A DNA stretch of 64,000 nucleotides from positions 1,337 to 65,336 of the forward strand of contig KV424057.1 in assembly GCA_001632435.1 (NCBI GenBank), read 5' to 3'. Under the pieces are notes generated by a model. It ran no database searches. It had not been told where the DNA came from and saw only the letters and a list, made by a program, of their open reading frames with translations. Position numbers and translations under genes: made by a program. The stretch comes from Calocera cornea HHB12733. Its lineage: Eukaryota > Basidiomycota > Dacrymycetes > Dacrymycetales > Dacrymycetaceae. Shown here piece by piece: positions 11,301-22,476 of this stretch (position 1 is its first letter; each line of letters opens with the position of its first letter).

Positions 11301-14300
11301 TAGCTTACCGCCTTTGTAAGATGTGCCTAATTCTCAAACTGCCCGAACGGGTAACAGTCCGAGAAATTGTCCGTCTATCTGCAAAAAGTTCGGACCCCGT
11401 ACTGATTGTCTGCAGCTCGAAGTGATTGCAAATGCCGATGAGTAAGTATCATGCCTACGGCGCTTCAATCTCTGAAGCTTCGTGCCAGATTTCATGATGT
11501 TCGCATGCGGGCAGGAGAACGGACGGTAAAGATATCATCCAAGTGAGGATATGAAACTCATATGACATAGATGCTAGAAACCCTGAAGATCCAGCAGAAC
11601 ATCCGTTTCCGGCCTCAGAGAGTAACACCATTTCGTTCCTTGCTGATGGATCTATGGGATACTAACCCTTCGCCTTCGCACCCCAGATTGCGAAAGTAGC
11701 CGACAAAGTCTTCGTGATGCTTCAAGCCGTTCTTGGCGGTATCAACTTGAACAGCGCAGAGTACAAGACGCCAGATGCGCAGGCTCCTCATATGGAAGCA
11801 AACTTGATGTTTAAGCACGCACCAAAACTGGCTAGAGGTCAGTGCACTGTTATCCTGTGTGATTCAATGCTAAATATTTGTATAGCCGTAGCGGATATCG
11901 GGATCATCAAGCAGAATGGACACCATATTAAATATGGAATGGAATTGTCGGTTTTCGAGTTTTCGAATTTGTGCGTAGCGACTGATTATGTGCAGAATGC
12001 GAAGCCTGAACGCGAGGACTTGGGAGGATCGACCTGGCGTATTAAGGCAGATAGACCAGATCGGAGAGAAATCGTGAGCTTAACCGTTGACGAAACCATA
12101 TCCACGCATCCTGATACCTTGTCTAGGTTAATGGTATGGCTCTCGACACTGTTGTCTAATGACCTGCTCAGCTCAGGAACAGACGCTTGAAATGGCTCGC
12201 ATCCGAGACATAGCGACTTTACGGAAGTGCCCACCCCAGAGGCTGGAGTCGGTACGTAGTCAACCTTTACCCTATTCTGATCTAACATCGGACAGTTATT
12301 GAGTCGTAATCCTCCTTTCGGCCGGGACGTCATGAATTCGGTCCGTGCGTTGCCCGAGTATTCTCTTGACATCGAGGAGGTGTCAGTAGAGCCTTCCTCA
12401 GGAAACCGGCCTGTCCGTGCTGTGCTCCGCATTCACGTCAGCGGCCAGTGCGAAAGTACCAAGAAGAAGAAAGGGAAGACGGTGCATCTCGGGATGACAA
12501 CCATCTTGACCTTGACATCCGACCTTGACGTTATTGATTTTCGCCGAATCCCGTAGGACCCAATTTCCCCACGGGGATTACCACTTTGCTGATCATTCGT
12601 TGTGCGAAGGACGAAAGTACTCCTTGAGGAAGAGAAATCCTACGATATCGACGCTCTTCTCACCAAGCCGAGTCAATCTGTCACCGTTTCCATCAGTGGA
12701 GCGAGTGGTCCAGTCGCTAACATACAGCAAACTGCTGACGTCTTATCGCAGGATAACTTTGCTGGGTTAACGGTCACATCAGAGTACAAACCTGCATTGG
12801 CACCGACCCAGTATCCAACAATGGACACGCGACCAGCGTCAGCGAACACTGTGGGACCTGAGGAACCGCAGGCGGTTGCGGTGCAGCAGCTCGACGGAGG
12901 TGACGAGGATACTTTTTGGCGTGGTCTTGATGTGGTTGAGGACGACGACTTCCTCGACTTGACCGGAGATGATGATCAGGCTAAAGGCAAAGTCTTAAGC
13001 AATCGCTTCGAATATTCCACTGATCTCGACTGTTGTCAGATCCGACGAAGAGTGCGAATCAGCTCACTTCGGCAAAGAGGATTGATCCCCATTCGACAAC
13101 GTCGGGTACTCGACTCCCGAATGGCAATTACCGGTGTGTATTGTTTAGGGGTATAGAGGGTGGTATTCATCTGCTTTGGTAGGTGTAACCATCAGTGTAA
13201 GGACAAATGGCAATGTCGGCATCGATGGTGAGCTTCTGGATCCCAATTTGGCCGCAAATGCTAACCTCATGATCTGCAGCTGTCAAGAAGGTGTGCCCCC
13301 GAAGTCAGTCAAGATGATGAACGCGGACAGCGCTACCACATCGAAACCACCATCTGTCGGCCAAGATGCACGGCAATCCATTGCCGCAGCAAGTGCAGGA
13401 CGCGAGGCTTCACATGGCAACAAACAGCTCCGAACCCTTGAGAAACTCCATTCATCTGTGCGCCCGATGTCTAACCTAGGGCGAGCGTCTGCTGCTAAGC
13501 TTGACTTGCTTTCTCGAGTACCCAAACCCTCCGACAGGTCTGCATCGTTCTCTGTTCCAGAGTTTTCTCAGGCAGAACTGAATCAGCGAATGAACTCTGA
13601 TGATCTCCCCGACGTTGACGTTGCTATCGAAGATGCTCTCCAGCCTGCTGCTCTCACTGACGACGAGAACGATATCGTTGAAATTCTTTCGTCCAGTCCT
13701 CCAACACCCCCAAGATCGCCTCCTGGACGTCTTTCAGTACCTTCTACTAAACGCAAGGTCGAACATATCAGCTCAGGACAGAAGTTCCAGCCGTCCGAGG
13801 AAAGGCATCATGCCCAAAACCGTCCTGCGAAGCATCCTAGAACATCTCTGTCGCTGACAGAGTCTGGCGAATCCAGCAACAGACCTGTCGACCGATCCGT
13901 CACTAAAGCTCCCTCCACCGCGGATGGTCTGTCAAGGCTGAGTCGCTATGCCAATGCTGCAGCTAAGCCGACAGCCTTTCGCGAATTCGATCAAACTGCT
14001 CGGCCGCCTCCGGATCGGAGATCAAGTGATAGTGAGACTTTGGCGAACTTCGATCCTCCCCTGTTCCTCCCCAACTCGGATGACGCAGACCGTATCTCTT
14101 ACGGTCCGGAACAGACATATTCAGATCTAGATATGCCCACCCTTCTTGACACGGTCTGCGAGATTGTGCCTTCTGACGACGACATCGCCGATCTGTTCCC
14201 CGTTCCATTCGAAGCCTCTGGCGATATTGCTGAACCAGACTTCACACGGAAGGTCTATGAATCAGAGGCCGCTGACAGCGCACATGGCCATGCCGAGGAC

Positions 14301-14615
14301 TTCGAGGATGATGTCGCTGAACACATGATTGACGTGACTGTCGAAAATGACGAGGTCCATTCTCACGATGATCAGTATGATGTCGAATCTTATGCGGAAG
14401 GGTCAAGGACTCCAGTCTCTAGCCACGACTTCCTGGAGCCGGTTGACTTTGGACCTATCGGCAGCGATCTCAACAGCGGAGCACCGTCGCAGAGCTTGAA
14501 CGATTTCGGCGGGGTGTTCTCGAAGGAGGAACATCCCAAGGCCCAGGCTAGTGGCGATCCGTGGGCTGAGTTCGATGACTGGATGAATGACCCGAACAAC
14601 GTGGATGTTTCATGA
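8397..14615 (+). CDS. HFM1: meiotic DNA helicase HFM1/MER3
   Basis: A Ski2-like superfamily 2 helicase of roughly 1,600 residues in more than 20 exons. A Pro/Gln/Tyr-rich N-terminus leads into VSELPDIYRGLFKFGVFNAM, then Walker A APTGSGKT (near 9232), motif Ib ELTGDT, the DEVH box (split by an intron at 9755), SAT motif III, motif VI QMIGRAGRPQFD, a winged-helix region and a Sec63-type domain (10890-12750). The C4 zinc motif CNHQCKDKWQCRHRCCQEG, diagnostic of HFM1/MER3, is built across the intron at 13228-13279. A disordered acidic tail of about 430 residues follows to the TGA at 14613. The family unwinds recombination intermediates and promotes ZMM crossovers in meiosis. Two introns use GC donors. 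Convergent with IMP4. Confidence 0.93.
9755..9800 (+). other. GC-AG intron inside the DEVH box of HFM1
   Basis: 46-bp intron with donor GCAAGC and acceptor CTGGAG. Removing it joins LFLVDE to VHILNENRG, restoring the helicase DEVH motif. No GT donor at this position gives an open frame. Confidence 0.8.
9984..10030 (+). other. second GC-AG intron in HFM1
   Basis: 47-bp intron, again with donor GCAAGC; acceptor GCCTAG. It joins TVLK to FGEEFRPCPI, the expected helicase sequence. Confidence 0.75.
13183..13310 (+). other. C4-type zinc-binding motif exons of HFM1
   Basis: Exon 13183-13227 encodes CNHQCKDKWQCRHR and the next, from 13280, continues CCQEGVPPKS after an intron of 52 bp. The spacing of Cys and His matches the HFM1-specific motif after the Sec63 domain, which separates this gene from other Ski2-like helicases. 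Confidence 0.85.
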
Positions 14616-14981
14616 GCAGGGAATGCGCGATGAGAGCGGTGTAGATGTTCCATTATGCCACGAGTTAGATCGACGCTGTTGTTACATATTTGTGTGCCGA
14701 ATACAATCCACAATCTCCACTAAACATGCGCCTGTTCATAAAGAGTGCTATGACTTGCAGGTGTGGCTCGCTGACAGTACGTATCATTCTGCCGGCTCAT
14801 ATGCAGCACCATGCAAACCACATCCAGCCGCATGAGTGATAAGCAATCACGAGTCGCAGCAGTCCCTCAGCAGCCCAAATCTTACTGGGGCATCGGCGGA
14901 ATGCGATATAAGTACAAATTACGAACATGTCCTACAGTACAGTGCGGAGATCGCAACCGAACCACAGCCCGCAGGCCACAA

Positions 14982-16140
14982 CTACAGCTGCCGTCGCTTC
15001 CCCGCCGTCCGCGTATAGTTCGTGAGCACCCACTCCCGCTCCGCCTCGTTCTGCTCGATCGTGCCCAGGCGGATCTCGTACGCTGCACCGACCAGTCAGT
15101 CTCAGACCACGGCAACGCGAGGATGGGAGGGAGGGGAAGCGAGGACGCACGTTTCAGCTCGAACCTGGGGCCGACCTCGGCGAGCTCGACGTTCTTGTGT
15201 GACGTGCGGACGAAGACGTGATGCCTGCCGCTGTGTCAGTGACCATCACCGGGCAGAGACGGGGGCAAGAAGAGGCGCACCGGAAGGAGATGAAGTCGCT
15301 GTCGTTTACGAAACTCATGACGCGCTTGCTGTCCTCCTTCGGCACCGGGAACAGGTACCGGAGCGCGTCCATGATCCTGTTGCCCAAGACGCTCGAGAAG
15401 CCGTCGAACACGAGGTGCGGGTACTGCTCGCTGACCGTGCTCTCCGCGTACGCGGCGATGTCGTGCCGGAGCGCGACGTTGTGCAAGGTGAAGAAGAGGG
15501 TGGGGCCATGCGGGAAGTGCGAGAGGATGAGCGCGTCGGGAGTGCCTCGGTGCTCGTGCAGGATTATGAGGTCCGTTACATCGTTCGTACGGCACGCGGC
15601 AGCGAGCTCGGAGACGACGTAGTTGCCCCGGTTGATGCGGTGCGAGTTGGGGAAGACGAGCCGTATTTCCTGCGCTGGAGTTAGTACTTTAATCGCATGG
15701 ATGGAGTGGAGATATGAACCTTGGCAAACTGCTGTAGCCGGGAGCTCGGGTCGCGTGATGTCGTGATGACAATTTTGGGATCCTGGATCCCCGCTCTGGA
15801 GTACTCGCTGTCCACATGAGTTTCCGGTTCTACAATAAATAGTCAGGGCAGTTCTTCTCAGGCGCGATGAATGAAGCTCACCAGTCTGCGCTTGGTCAAA
15901 GATCAAGTCCTTCCCGAGGCGCTCCGTGTCCTTCCTCATCTCTCCCGGGACGAGCTTGCCAGCAGCGAGCGCATCCTTGAGCTTCTGCTTGCGCTCGAAG
16001 GTTTGCCTCTCCTGCGACTCCTGCGCCTTGCGGTACAGGTACTCGCGGCGCTCCCTCACTTGTCGTCGGATCTACGCCACAGGACGTCGTGCATCAGCTG
16101 GGGTGAGAGGAGAGATTGCGGGATGTCAGTGGCTCACCAT
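14982..16140 (-). CDS. IMP4: U3 snoRNP protein IMP4 (Brix domain)
   Basis: About 290 residues. Exon 2 reads [20 protein letters not shown], the conserved IMP4 N-terminus. Then come [75 protein letters not shown] and RLGTIEQNE, all Brix-domain landmarks. The last residues are AGKRRQL before TAG at 14984-14982. IMP4 works with MPP10 and IMP3 in the small-subunit processome to seat U3 snoRNA on pre-18S rRNA in the nucleolus. The best model puts the start codon alone in exon 1 (16140-16138), followed by a 66-bp intron (16137-16072), so the ATG sits directly at a GT donor. Convergent with HFM1; divergent from the gene at 16466. Confidence 0.92.
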
Positions 16141-16465
16141 GGTGGTCTAATAGCAAGGCTGAAATTATGCGAGCCAAACGCTGTCAGGGTCCAGCGGGAA
16201 TTGCGGCCGGGTCCGGCACAGCGGGGGCAAAGGGCGAGGACGAGTCCCATATGACGTCGGGTCGCGACGGACGGAGGACCCGCCCTATGGCAGGCAGAGC
16301 GGGAGCAGAGGCGCCAACAGCGCCGAATCAGGCAGGCGAACCGCCCGCTGTTCACCCTCTCCTCCTCCTCCTCACCACCCCGGCCTCGTCAACACTCCCC
16401 TCCTTCCTACCAGTGGCCACCTCCCCCCCCTTGCAACCCATTGCGCACACCACGCAGCGCACACC
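16141..16465. promoter_or_regulatory. bidirectional intergenic region, IMP4 / DUF3429
   Basis: 325 bp separates two divergent start codons, so the promoters of both genes must lie here or overlap. The DUF3429-proximal half is a pyrimidine-rich tract (about 16360-16440) typical of fungal leaders. No TATA box seen. Confidence 0.5.
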
Positions 16466-18200
16466 ATGCTCCCAATCGCTAGACTAGGCCTGCTCCGCGC
16501 CGGCCCAGCCCTGCGCAGGGCAGCATACCCGGTACGTCCTCCCCCGTCCCAGCCACACTCCAGGAGGCTGACCACAAGCACAGGCGATAGCGTCGCGAGG
16601 TTTGCCTGTCCTTTCTGAGACTGGGGAAGAGCGGCACTGATCAGCACGCAGTCGCCCGCTTCACCCCGCCCACCGTGCTCTCCTACCAGCTCGCCATCGC
16701 CCGCCACTTTGCAGACAAGCCCAAGGGCACGTCCACTACCAAGGTACCTGTGAGCGATGCGCCTGTTGAGGAGCTGCTTCCAGCTGTATGTCTTCCTACC
16801 CTTTGGGCACGTTCTCCGTGTATTCACAGGCCGTATAGATGAGCAGCGCAACGAAGGAGGCTCGTGCCGGTGCGTACCACCCCACTTCTACACAGAACAC
16901 TTCTGATGCGGCTTTTTTGCCCCACAGTCGCAAGCGACATTGCCCGCACCATCGCCGGCAGGGATCCTACTGCCGTGACGCGCGAGTCGCACGCCTCCAG
17001 CACCGCTGAAGGCGGGGAAATGGCGGAGGACTTTGTACGTTGCCCTCGTTTTGCCAGGCACGGGTGTTGAGTGGCTGCCATAGGCATCTATCACGTCTTC
17101 GATCGCTTCCGAGGTCCCCAAACCCGTGCTCTACTCTGGTCTCATTGGTCCGTATCTCCTCAGTGTTTGGCACGAGACCATGAGCTGATCTCCCGTGTCC
17201 TCGCAGGCGCTGCTCCTTATCTCGGTACCGCCGCCGCCACCATTTGGTACGCCCGCCAGGCGGGTATCGCCTTCGCGGGCGGCACCACCGGCGCGACGGT
17301 CGCTCCCGACGTAGCCATGGCAATCCTGAACGGCTGCGTGCACCTGCAGGTCACGTACGGCGCGGTGCTGCTCTCCTTCCTTGGCGCGCTCCACTGGGGC
17401 ATGGAAATTGCCCAGTACGGCGGCGAGCAGGGGTACAACCGCTTGCTGCTTGGTATGGCCCCTGTTGCGTTCGGCTGGAGCACGCTCGCGTTCGAGCCGA
17501 CCTTTGCCCTGGCGCTTCAGTGGTTCGGCTTCACTGCTATGGTATGTGCTGGGCGGCTGTTCGGGAAATGGAGCTGACTTGCTGTGCAGTGGTATGCTGA
17601 TCTCCAGGCGACCAACGCCGGCTGGACACCGAGGTGGTACAGCCAGTACCGCTTCTACCTGTCGATCCTCATCGGTGTCTGGTAAGACATGCGCATACAC
17701 CAGCGTTTCTCCTCTAACTCCCGCACAGCATGATCTCTACCCTGGCTGGAATGAACTTTTTCGGCGCCTGGACCGGGCAGTCTGAGCGCACGCACATCAT
17801 GGAGGAGCACGCGGACCGCCATCAGACCGCCCCCGGCCGCATCGAGGGCACGTACGAGGGCGACATCGAGGCTGTCGACGGGGAGACAGTCGGCTCAGAC
17901 CACTATGTTGTGTTCAAGCATGTTGGAGGCGAGGAGGAGGAGGAGGAGAGCGGCGAGGAGGAGGAGGGCGGTGAGGAGGGCGGTGCTAAGGAGGGCGAGG
18001 AGGGTGAAAAGGAAGACGGTGGTGAGGAGAAGGAGGAAGGCGGGGACGAGCAGGACGGGAAGCAGAGTCAGGTCCAGAAGGATGTTGAGCAGGTTAGTCG
18101 AGTTTTGATTCCATAATCTGTTTGGTCTGGGAGGGCACGGCTGACACGCTAGCAGGCGGAAAACAGTCCTGAGGGCCAGAAACAGGACACGAAGAGCTAA
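16466..18200 (+). CDS. DUF3429/TMEM69-like membrane protein
   Basis: Multi-exon gene of about 400 residues. The N-terminus MLPIARLGLLRAGPALRRAA is arginine-rich without acids, as in mitochondrial targeting sequences. The core (17205-17780) is the DUF3429 domain: GAAPYLGTAAATIWYARQ, YGAVLLSFLGALHWGMEIA, MAPVAFGWSTLAFEP, and RWYSQYRFYLSILIGVCMIS, about four membrane helices. After the core comes a region of roughly 130 residues dominated by Glu, Gly and Lys, ending QDTKS before TAA. The family is widespread in fungi and includes metazoan TMEM69, thought to be mitochondrial inner membrane; its biochemical role is unknown to me. The acidic tail is longer and more extreme than expected. QRI7 follows 491 bp downstream on the same strand. 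Confidence 0.8.
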
Positions 18201-18691
18201 GCGTCCCCTCGCTGGGCGGGCGAGCGGCGGAAGCACGGGCGCCGGTGCGGTGCGAGCAGCGCGTTCTGGTCGTCGTGGCGGAAATGCGGACTGGCCCGGA
18301 AGTGGAAAAGCGAAACCTGCTGCTGCTGCTGCTGTCCCTGCTGCCTTGTCGGTGCACAAATACGCTGTACATAAAAGAGAAAACGGCCCCGAAATGGGCT
18401 TCGTTTGTAATTCCATTCCTATTTCCGAACCGACGTTGTTGCAGTATGCGGCGCACTGGGTGGCTGCTGCTTTGCTGTGCGGATCCGAGAGACACTCCCT
18501 CTGCCGACTCTCCACTGCGCTCTTCTCTATGTCGTTAGGTAGCAAGCGTTGTGCGAGCATGTTAGCGAGCGCGTACGGGTATGGGAGGCGAGCCGGACGA
18601 GTCGAGGACAGATCGGGCAGTCCAGGCGCTCCAGGGTCCTCTCCCTCCCACATCTTCAAGTTGCTCCACCAGGCCATACCGCTCTCAGTCG
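18201..18691. other. intergenic between DUF3429 gene and QRI7
   Basis: 3' and 5' flanks of co-directional genes. Frames present in it are short and motif-free. A (GCT)n run lies near 18320. Confidence 0.5.
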
Positions 18692-20176
18692 ATGAACAGC
18701 GCACGACTCGTCCGATGTCGACCTCATAGCACCTCGCCCCATGTCAGCCGTACGCTCCAGCGCCGAGCGTTCGCCACCTCTCCCGCAGCCTACAAGCCGT
18801 TCACCGTCCTCGCGCTCGAGAGCTCGGCGGACGACACGTGCGCGGCGGTCGTCGACTCGGACCGGGTCGTGCATTCTAATGTTGTCATCAAGCAGAATGA
18901 CGTGTGCGTCCTCTATCCGCCCCTTCGCGACACATTACATTGCTGAACATTGACCGCGGCACAGGCACGAGAAATACAAAGGCATCCACGTTCTCCCGGC
19001 CATCTACGCGCACGTCGAGCGCATGCCCCTCGTCATCCAGCGCGCGCTGATCGACGCGCGCATGCGCATGCAGGATATCGACGGCATCGCGTTCACCCAG
19101 GGCCCGGGGATGGCGGGGTGCCTTGCTGTGGGGTGTAATTCTGCCAAGGCACTCGCTGCGGCGCTGGGGAAACCCTTGGTGGGCGTGAACCATATGGTGC
19201 GTTGCTGGCCTGCTCCTTGCTGCGAAGAGTGCTGATGGTGGGGTAGAGAGCACATGCGCTCACGGTCACTTTGACGGAGGAGCGCCCGCCGCCGTTCCCC
19301 CATCTCACACTTCTGATCAGCGGCGGGCATACTATGATCGTCCTAGTGAAGAGCGAAGTGTCGTATGAGCTCCTTGCCAACACGACGGACGACTCAATCG
19401 GGTGCGCCTCTCCCTCCCCTTCCCCCCCTTCTCAGATACAGAGCAGTTACTGATTCCCACCGCAGGCAGGCGTTCGACCGCCTCGCGGTGCTCATCGGCC
19501 TGGAGTGGGGCCAGCGCGGGCTGGGCGCGGCGCTCGAAGCGTGCGCGCGTGAGCACTCGCCCGCCGAAGACGGGGACTATTGGATCAAGTTCCCCGTGAT
19601 CATGCAGGGCCGGCCCGACTTCTCTTTCTCGGGCGTGCGGTCGGCTGGTATGCGCATTATCGACGATCTGAAGGAGCAGGACGGCGGGGAGATGTCCGCG
19701 CGCAGCCGGGCAGCGTTCGCTTACAAGTGCGTCTCCTGCCCTGACTCGTGACACACGCCTCACTCTCCCTGTAGGTTTCAGGAAGCCGTAGCAGATCAGC
19801 TTGAGGACAAGCTCATCCGCGCTATCAAGAATTGTCGCTTGAAGGGTGTGAAGCCGACCGCATTGGTAGCGTCTGGGGGAGTGGCGAGCAACCAGTACCT
19901 GCGCAGCCGGTACGCCCTCCCTCCGTGTCTTCCACGCTATTCTCAGCTCACGAGACCCGCAGGCTGCACCAAGCCGTCGTAGCGGCGCACGAAGGGTCCG
20001 GTGCGCCCCTGCGGGTGTACTATCCCCCACCCGCGCTGTGCACCGACAACGCGGTCATGATCGCATGGGCATCCATGTCTCGTTTCCTGGCTGGCGACAC
20101 GGACCCGCTCGATATCATGCCCCTCAAGGGGTGGAAGATCAACATGGAGCGACCGGTGTGGACGGGGCACGAATGA
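18692..20176 (+). CDS. QRI7: mitochondrial tRNA threonylcarbamoyltransferase, Kae1/TsaD family
   Basis: About 390 residues in six exons. The N-terminus ([22 protein letters not shown]) is a basic, acid-free presequence. The fold is read from [32 protein letters not shown], the metal-binding NHM-RAHAL pair (formed across an intron near 19195), [51 protein letters not shown] and [10 protein letters not shown], whose Asp is the third metal ligand. The enzyme transfers threonylcarbamoyl to A37 of ANN-reading tRNAs to make t6A in mitochondria. The presequence and the QRI7/OSGEPL1-type insertions point to the mitochondrial rather than the cytosolic KEOPS paralogue. The in-frame upstream extension from 18581 lacks an earlier better start. 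Confidence 0.92.
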
Positions 20177-20370
20177 TATGACCATTTGGGCATTTAGACG
20201 GTGGAACACTAGGGGTAGGGTGCCACGGGTACTTTGTTCGGCTATTGTATGGACACCAACGAGTGCTTGGCGTCTGCCCCCAACGGACGACAGCGACTTA
20301 GAAGCAGTCTGGCACACGGGCTGGAATCAGTTCGACACAAATACGACGCACACGACGACTCACGAATGTC

Positions 20371-21034
20371 CTACGACGCCCACTGCTGGCCAGAGCCCGA
20401 GACACACGCGCCATTGGTCAGGTCCTCCTTGTAGAAGACGGTCTGGGGACCTTTGCAGTCGTAGCTCTACCGCGAAATGGTGTCAATACATCCCTCCTCA
20501 AAAGCGCATTCTGTCTCGTACCTCCCAGACGATCAGCTCGCAGGTGCCATCACTGGTCAGCATTGCATGGAGGCTTTGTGAGTCTTTGAGGCGACAGGCT
20601 GTGGGAACGCACCCTTGAAGGACGCTCGGGCTCGATGAACATCCCGGGATTGGCGCCCTTGGCAGAGCCGGCAACGTGATCGTTGAGCGTCCCCTCGTAG
20701 TCAGCATATCTCACTTCTCTGTTTCGGGCAGGGCCCTCAACTTCGGGCCGACTGCCATCAAGTTGACGTTTCAGTCTGCTTCCGGAGACCGTTTACGGCA
20801 AGGACACGTTGGAAGCTGCCGCTCTGCAGAGGTGTTCGCAAGAGGTTGGGCCGTATCACAGTAGTTGACCCGGAAAGGCATGGGAGCAGCAATATTCGCC
20901 TCTGCGAGAGGATTCAAGGAGATGAACAGAGCTAACAGACGCCGAACCAATCCTGCGTCCGGTCGCTGACACGCGGGTGAAAGTGCAGAATTCCGGGCAG
21001 CCTGAGCGGCGTGGGACCAACCAGCGGCATACAT
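20371..21034 (-). CDS. putative small secreted protein
   Basis: A consistent exon chain is seen on the minus strand. A hydrophobic stretch RRLLALFISLNPLAEANIAA (signal-like) leads to NYCDTAQPLANTSAERQLP; small exons give GPKLRALPETE and GCSSSPSVLQG; then comes LTSDGTCELIVWE, and a last exon SYDCKGPQTVFYKEDLTNGA followed by CVSGSGQQWAS and TAG at 20373-20371. Introns use GTAAAC, GTGAGA, GTGCGT and GTACGA donors and keep one frame. The C..LxVWxSYDCxG pattern recalls small fungal crystallin-like secreted proteins, but I do not assign a family. The start is unsure: the ATG at 21034 leaves about 40 residues before the hydrophobic segment, so a further 5' exon is possible. Convergent with QRI7. Confidence 0.45.
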
Positions 21035-21860
21035 AGCAACCCAAAGTGCATGCGAATTAAACCAAAATAAGGAATCACCACACGAGCATCACTGTGATGG
21101 AGCATGGCTATGTGACTCGAGTGCCAAAGGTCAAGCGGGAGCAGAACTGGGACTGTACAGCAGCAGCCTCAGGCTGCTGGCTTACCTAGGGTCGGTCTGG
21201 CGAGGACACGTTGGATCTACTGTACTGTTCAGGCGGAACCCAACGTCGTTTCACCTCTTTCCGCGAAGCGTAATCTTGCAGCTGTCCGACCAACGTGCAG
21301 TGCATGGTGCCATCACACATAAAAGGAGCAAACAGCTCCGAGGGCTGTGTACAGGTGCACGGCGCTGGCATGAGTCAAGCAGCAGATCCATCAGTGTTAA
21401 TGGTCATGAAACTCTAAACTGCTTCCGCCGGTCGCAAGGTGACTCTCGCCTAAACCACGTCCACAAGCGCCCGTACGATAATGGTCGACCCCATCTTACG
21501 CAAATCAGAGTAAACGCAGCCGGATCAAGAGGGTAGAGCACTGCTTCCAGAGCTCCCGCATCACGGATGCTCTACGCTTGGAGATCAGCCCTCATTGCGA
21601 TGCTCCCGCGACTCATCGCAAGACGTTCAACACTGCGCTTTTTACCGACGGAGGCTCGGCCAAGGTTTCCACTGAGCTCTGCTGATGGCAATCTGAGAGC
21701 ATCGCTTGCTTCAAGACAGCTGACGACTGTCTCTCGACTAGCTGGGCCGAACGTTTCCATTATCTTGGCAACTGTCTTCTGAAACCTTCAATGTTTCCCC
21801 ACAATAGCGCATGGTGCGAAAGGCGGGCTTGGCACGGCTCGACACGTTGCTCATGGCCAG

Positions 21861-21867
21861 TATAAAA
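21861..21867 (+). promoter_or_regulatory. TATA box, secreted-protein copy 1
   Basis: TATAAAA 292 bp upstream of the ATG at 22153. The same box and spacing are found at copies 3 and 0 (24629 and 2869-2875). Confidence 0.75.
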
Positions 21868-21936
21868 CGAAGCGAATAGGCTGCTAATGCTCGCTCCACC
21901 CCACCCTTTCACAATCCCCCCGAACGGTGCTGGACA

Positions 21937-21992
21937 GTGAGTAGCGACGCACCCTTGTGCATTCGGACAGTTGGGGCTCACACCTTCCATAG
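21937..21992 (+). other. conserved 5'UTR intron, copy 1
   Basis: GTGAGTAGCGACG..CTTCCATAG, 56 bp, lying between the TATA box and the start codon. The same donor and an equivalent acceptor (CTTCAATAG) are retained upstream of 24927 and in the inverted pseudogene copy. A second leader intron appears to end at CTGCTGCAG just before CCTTCATAC. Confidence 0.6.
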
Positions 21993-22152
21993 CCTTCATC
22001 AATTCGGCCACTATCTCGCAACGCATATCCTGGTGACGGATAGTGCGTGTTCTGGTTCTCTAAGGTGCACTGCTGATGCTACTGCTGCAGCCTTCATACA
22101 TCTTCACACCTTTCGTTCATACACCGACCCCGCCTCCTTCAGACGACCCACA

Positions 22153-22476
22153 ATGCCTTCTACGATGCAGCTCGCACTCATTATTATCCTCTCTGCATTT
22201 AGCATTCTCGCCGCTCCCGTGGCGGTCGAGATGCGTGATATCACTCGCATGGCCATCGTTGAGAGAGCCAATCCGCTGAATACCCCGAACGGCCGCGGCT
22301 CTGCCACGGACGCATTCAAACAGTTTGCGAAGGAGTCTCGGACTGCGTACAACCAGATCAAGGCACAGGGAAAGTACGGCGAACCTCACCCTGTACCCAG
22401 AAAGGAGAGGAAGGCGGCTTACGTCAAGGCAGCATCTGCCCAGAACATGGTGAAGGCGCTCACGGGAAAGCATTAG
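22153..22476 (+). CDS. small secreted protein, MPSTTQL family, copy 1
   Basis: A single-exon coding region of 107 residues. MPSTMQLALIIILSAFSILA is the signal peptide, cleaved near AAP. A short segment with acidic and basic residues ends AIVER. The mature body is basic and cysteine-free: NGRGSATDAFKQF, then SRTAYNQIKAQGKYGEPHPV and KERKAAYVKAASAQNM, ending TGKH with TAG. I do not know this family. Its two best-conserved blocks (GRGSATD and the KYGEPHPVP..RKAAYVKA run) are shared with copy 2 and with the decayed copy at 1953. It has a TATA box and two leader introns. Role unknown; secretion is inferred from the leader. Cluster context suggests rapid birth and loss of members. Confidence 0.8.
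   Translation: MPSTMQLALIIILSAFSILAAPVAVEMRDITRMAIVERANPLNTPNGRGSATDAFKQFAKESRTAYNQIKAQGKYGEPHPVPRKERKAAYVKAASAQNMVKALTGKH

Noticed and set aside
20498..20707. Single-exon minus-strand frame of 69 residues
   Set aside because: It reads through introns of the spliced minus-strand candidate; only parts of it are used in the better multi-exon model.
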